In this document: in pieces, positions 5,927 through 7,330 of the stretch
Layout of the letters: the number at the start of each line of letters is the position of its first letter
Position numbering within the stretch: position 1 is the first letter of the stretch
NCBI GenBank assembly: GCA_024275555.1
Contig: JAJRYW010000294.1
Coordinates: 1 to 7,330 of the forward strand
DNA from: Calditrichota bacterium
GTDB taxonomy: Bacteria; Calditrichota; Calditrichia; RBG-13-44-9; J075
Reading direction: 5' to 3'
DNA length: 7,330 bases
Program-made: the position numbers and the translations under genes
The notes under the pieces: generated by a model
Databases searched by the model: none
Told to the model about the DNA's origin: nothing
What the model saw: only the letters and a program-made list of their open reading frames with translations

Positions 5927-7330
5927 ATGTCAGCCGATAGAAATCCGCTTGATCCGGAGTATTTACGCGCGCACCTGATTAGCCCGGCTTCGCTCTACAA
6001 CCGGGCGGCAACACTGGTCAGCTCCGGCTCATGCACCCTGAAGGAGCAGCAGCAAGACCGTTTCCTGGTGCTGGTAGAAGACCTTTTCGAGGATTTTCCG
6101 GTGCAGGTAGAGCTGGCCGGGGGCGCGCTTTCTTACCAATGTCCCTGCGCCTCGGCCCTGACCTGTTGCCATCATGCGGCGGCGGCCCTGCTCTACCTGG
6201 CCCGGCTTCGGGAACAGGAGGCTTCTGCGCCGCCCAGCCAAATTCAATACACCCGGGAGGAGATGATTGCCCGGGTGCTGCAAGAGCGCCGGCAACGGGC
6301 GGAGCAGGAAGCCTATCAGATCGATTTTGCCGACAATGTTTACGGCGTGCACCGGCTGACGGCGGCTTCCGGGCAGGTGTACCAATTAACCCTGCGGGAT
6401 TTTGACCGGGAGGTCGGCTATTGCTCCTGCCCGGATTATCGCACCAACAAGCTGGGCGCCTGCAAACACCTGATCGCCCTCTTCCGCAGCATTCGCCGCA
6501 AATACCCGGTGGAAAAATACCTGCAAACCCAGGCCTATCCCTTCGTGGAAATTTATTGCGATCCCCAGAAATCCTATCACATCACCTATTTTTACAAAGG
6601 CAGTCTGAACATCCACATTGCCGCCTTGCTGGAGAAATACTTTCCCGGCGATGGCTACGTCTACCCGGAACAGTACGACCGGTTTATCGAATTCCTGAGC
6701 AAGGTGGAGGGGATGAAGAAGGTGGTGGTGCGCCCGGAGGTGTTGGCTAAAATTGAAAAATATGTCGATCAGCAGTTTTTGATGCACCTCTCCCAAAGCG
6801 CCCGGCCGGATTTTTCGCTGATGAGCGAAGAATTGCTCCCCTTCCAAAAAGAAGCGGCGCTCAAAGCGGTTTTTCAAGCGGGGATAATTCTGGCGGATGC
6901 ACCGGGGCTTGGCGCCGAACTCCAGGCAACGGCTGCGGCGGTGATCAAGCGGGAGTTGTTCGGTTTCCAGCGCTGCCTGGTGATCACTGCCGAGGCGCGC
7001 CTTGAAAAATGGCAGCGGGATATCCGCGGCTGGGTGGGGGAAGAAGCCCCGGTTTGCCAGGGGGACCGCGGGCGGCGGGCGGAGATTTACCGGGCCGAGC
7101 AGCCCTATTTCCGAATTGCCTCCTACGCGGCGGTCCGCCAGGATGGGGAACTGCTCCGGCAAACGCCGGTCGATTTAATCATCCTCGACGAGGCCCAGCA
7201 AATCAAAGACTATTCCAGCCCCGCTTCGATCGCTGTAAAAGCGCTGCCCAAAAAACACGCCCTGGTCATCTGCCCGCTTCCCCTGGAGCAGCGCCTGGGC
7301 GATCTTTACTCGATCATGAACTTCATCGAC
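5927..7330 (+). CDS. SWIM zinc-finger / SNF2-family protein with degenerate ATPase motifs (partial, 3' end outside window)
   Basis: The frame is open from ATG 5927 to the window end (468 codons, no stop). GGAGG at 5916-5920, 6 nt upstream, supports the start. The N-terminus has a SWIM-like cluster, Cys72, Cys74, Cys80/Cys81 and His82/His83, then a clear SWIM zinc finger CSCPDYRTNKLGACKH with Cys166, Cys168, Cys179 and His181; such fingers bind DNA or protein. A SNF2 ATPase-type region starts near residue 303: LLPFQKEA (Q-motif-like, 303-310), motif I ADAPGLGAELQ (323-333), a motif Ia region with Trp362, SYAAVRQD (399-406), and motif II DEAQQIKDYSS (421-431), then motif III and LYSIMNFID (460-468). 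Active SNF2 proteins have GLGKTLQ in motif I; here Ala330 and Glu331 replace Lys-Thr, and the TGTP of motif III reads CPLP. The second RecA lobe lies beyond the window. ATP hydrolysis is doubtful; the family assignment is firm. Confidence 0.88.
   Translation, partial: MSADRNPLDPEYLRAHLISPASLYNRAATLVSSGSCTLKEQQQDRFLVLVEDLFEDFPVQVELAGGALSYQCPCASALTCCHHAAAALLYLARLREQEASAPPSQIQYTREEMIARVLQERRQRAEQEAYQIDFADNVYGVHRLTAASGQVYQLTLRDFDREVGYCSCPDYRTNKLGACKHLIALFRSIRRKYPVEKYLQTQAYPFVEIYCDPQKSYHITYFYKGSLNIHIAALLEKYFPGDGYVYPEQYDRFIEFLSKVEGMKKVVVRPEVLAKIEKYVDQQFLMHLSQSARPDFSLMSEELLPFQKEAALKAVFQAGIILADAPGLGAELQATAAAVIKRELFGFQRCLVITAEARLEKWQRDIRGWVGEEAPVCQGDRGRRAEIYRAEQPYFRIASYAAVRQDGELLRQTPVDLIILDEAQQIKDYSSPASIAVKALPKKHALVICPLPLEQRLGDLYSIMNFID

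Noticed and set aside
6890..6925. Frameshift or sequencing error as the cause of the missing Walker A lysine
   Set aside because: The residues on both sides (ILAD before, LQATAAAV after) stay in the same frame and match the family, and motif II follows in frame. A local compensating double frameshift is unlikely, though re-sequencing would settle it.
6386..7162. Long open frame of 258 codons on the minus strand
   Set aside because: It lies wholly opposite the SWIM/SNF2 gene, whose motifs are clear. Its translation shows no recognisable domain, so it is a GC-rich shadow.

Overview
The window is a GC-rich bacterial chromosome segment with five complete genes and one gene that runs off the right edge. 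The best clue to the host is the small secreted protein at 5315-5797. Its fibronectin-III-like core (a WTTATE-type strand, an ERS turn, then a YYYRL strand) is a style common in secreted proteins of the Fibrobacteres-Chlorobi-Bacteroidetes (FCB) group, including Bacteroidota, Calditrichota and KSB1-like lineages. The two lipoproteins, lgt and a possible TTTG/TAnnTTTG-type promoter fit this but do not prove it. Placement at genus or phylum level is not possible from this sequence alone. I see no phage, IS element, CRISPR array, tRNA or rRNA.

Layout: 178-1932 (+) is an OPT-family oligopeptide or metal-chelate transporter. It converges on lgt (1941-2732, -), the prolipoprotein diacylglyceryl transferase, with only 8 bp between the stop codons. 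Upstream of lgt on the same strand is a small heavy-metal-associated (HMA) domain lipoprotein (2777-3109, -), 44 bp away and probably co-transcribed. A 362-bp divergent spacer separates it from 3472-4956 (+), a large lipoprotein with an HExxH...E gluzincin metallopeptidase signature. A 358-bp spacer follows, with a degenerate heptamer repeat, and then the secreted FN3-like protein, which ends in a strong intrinsic terminator. From 5927 to the window end is the first 468 codons of a SWIM zinc-finger/SNF2-family protein.

How the genes relate: the clearest functional link is envelope biogenesis. Lgt lipidates lipobox cysteines, and both of its neighbours carry a probable lipobox (HMA protein Cys20, gluzincin Cys20). 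The OPT transporter, the HMA lipoprotein and a probable zinc peptidase could share a theme of peptide or metal handling at the envelope, but that is inference from proximity. The SWIM/SNF2 gene lies behind a terminator and looks like a separate transcription unit.

The most notable observation is in the SWIM/SNF2 protein. Its helicase motif II is intact (DEAQ), but motif I reads GLGAEL where active family members have GLGKTL, and motif III is also degraded. The reading frame is open throughout, so this looks like a translated pseudo-ATPase rather than a broken gene. No multi-gene system that is plainly new is visible.
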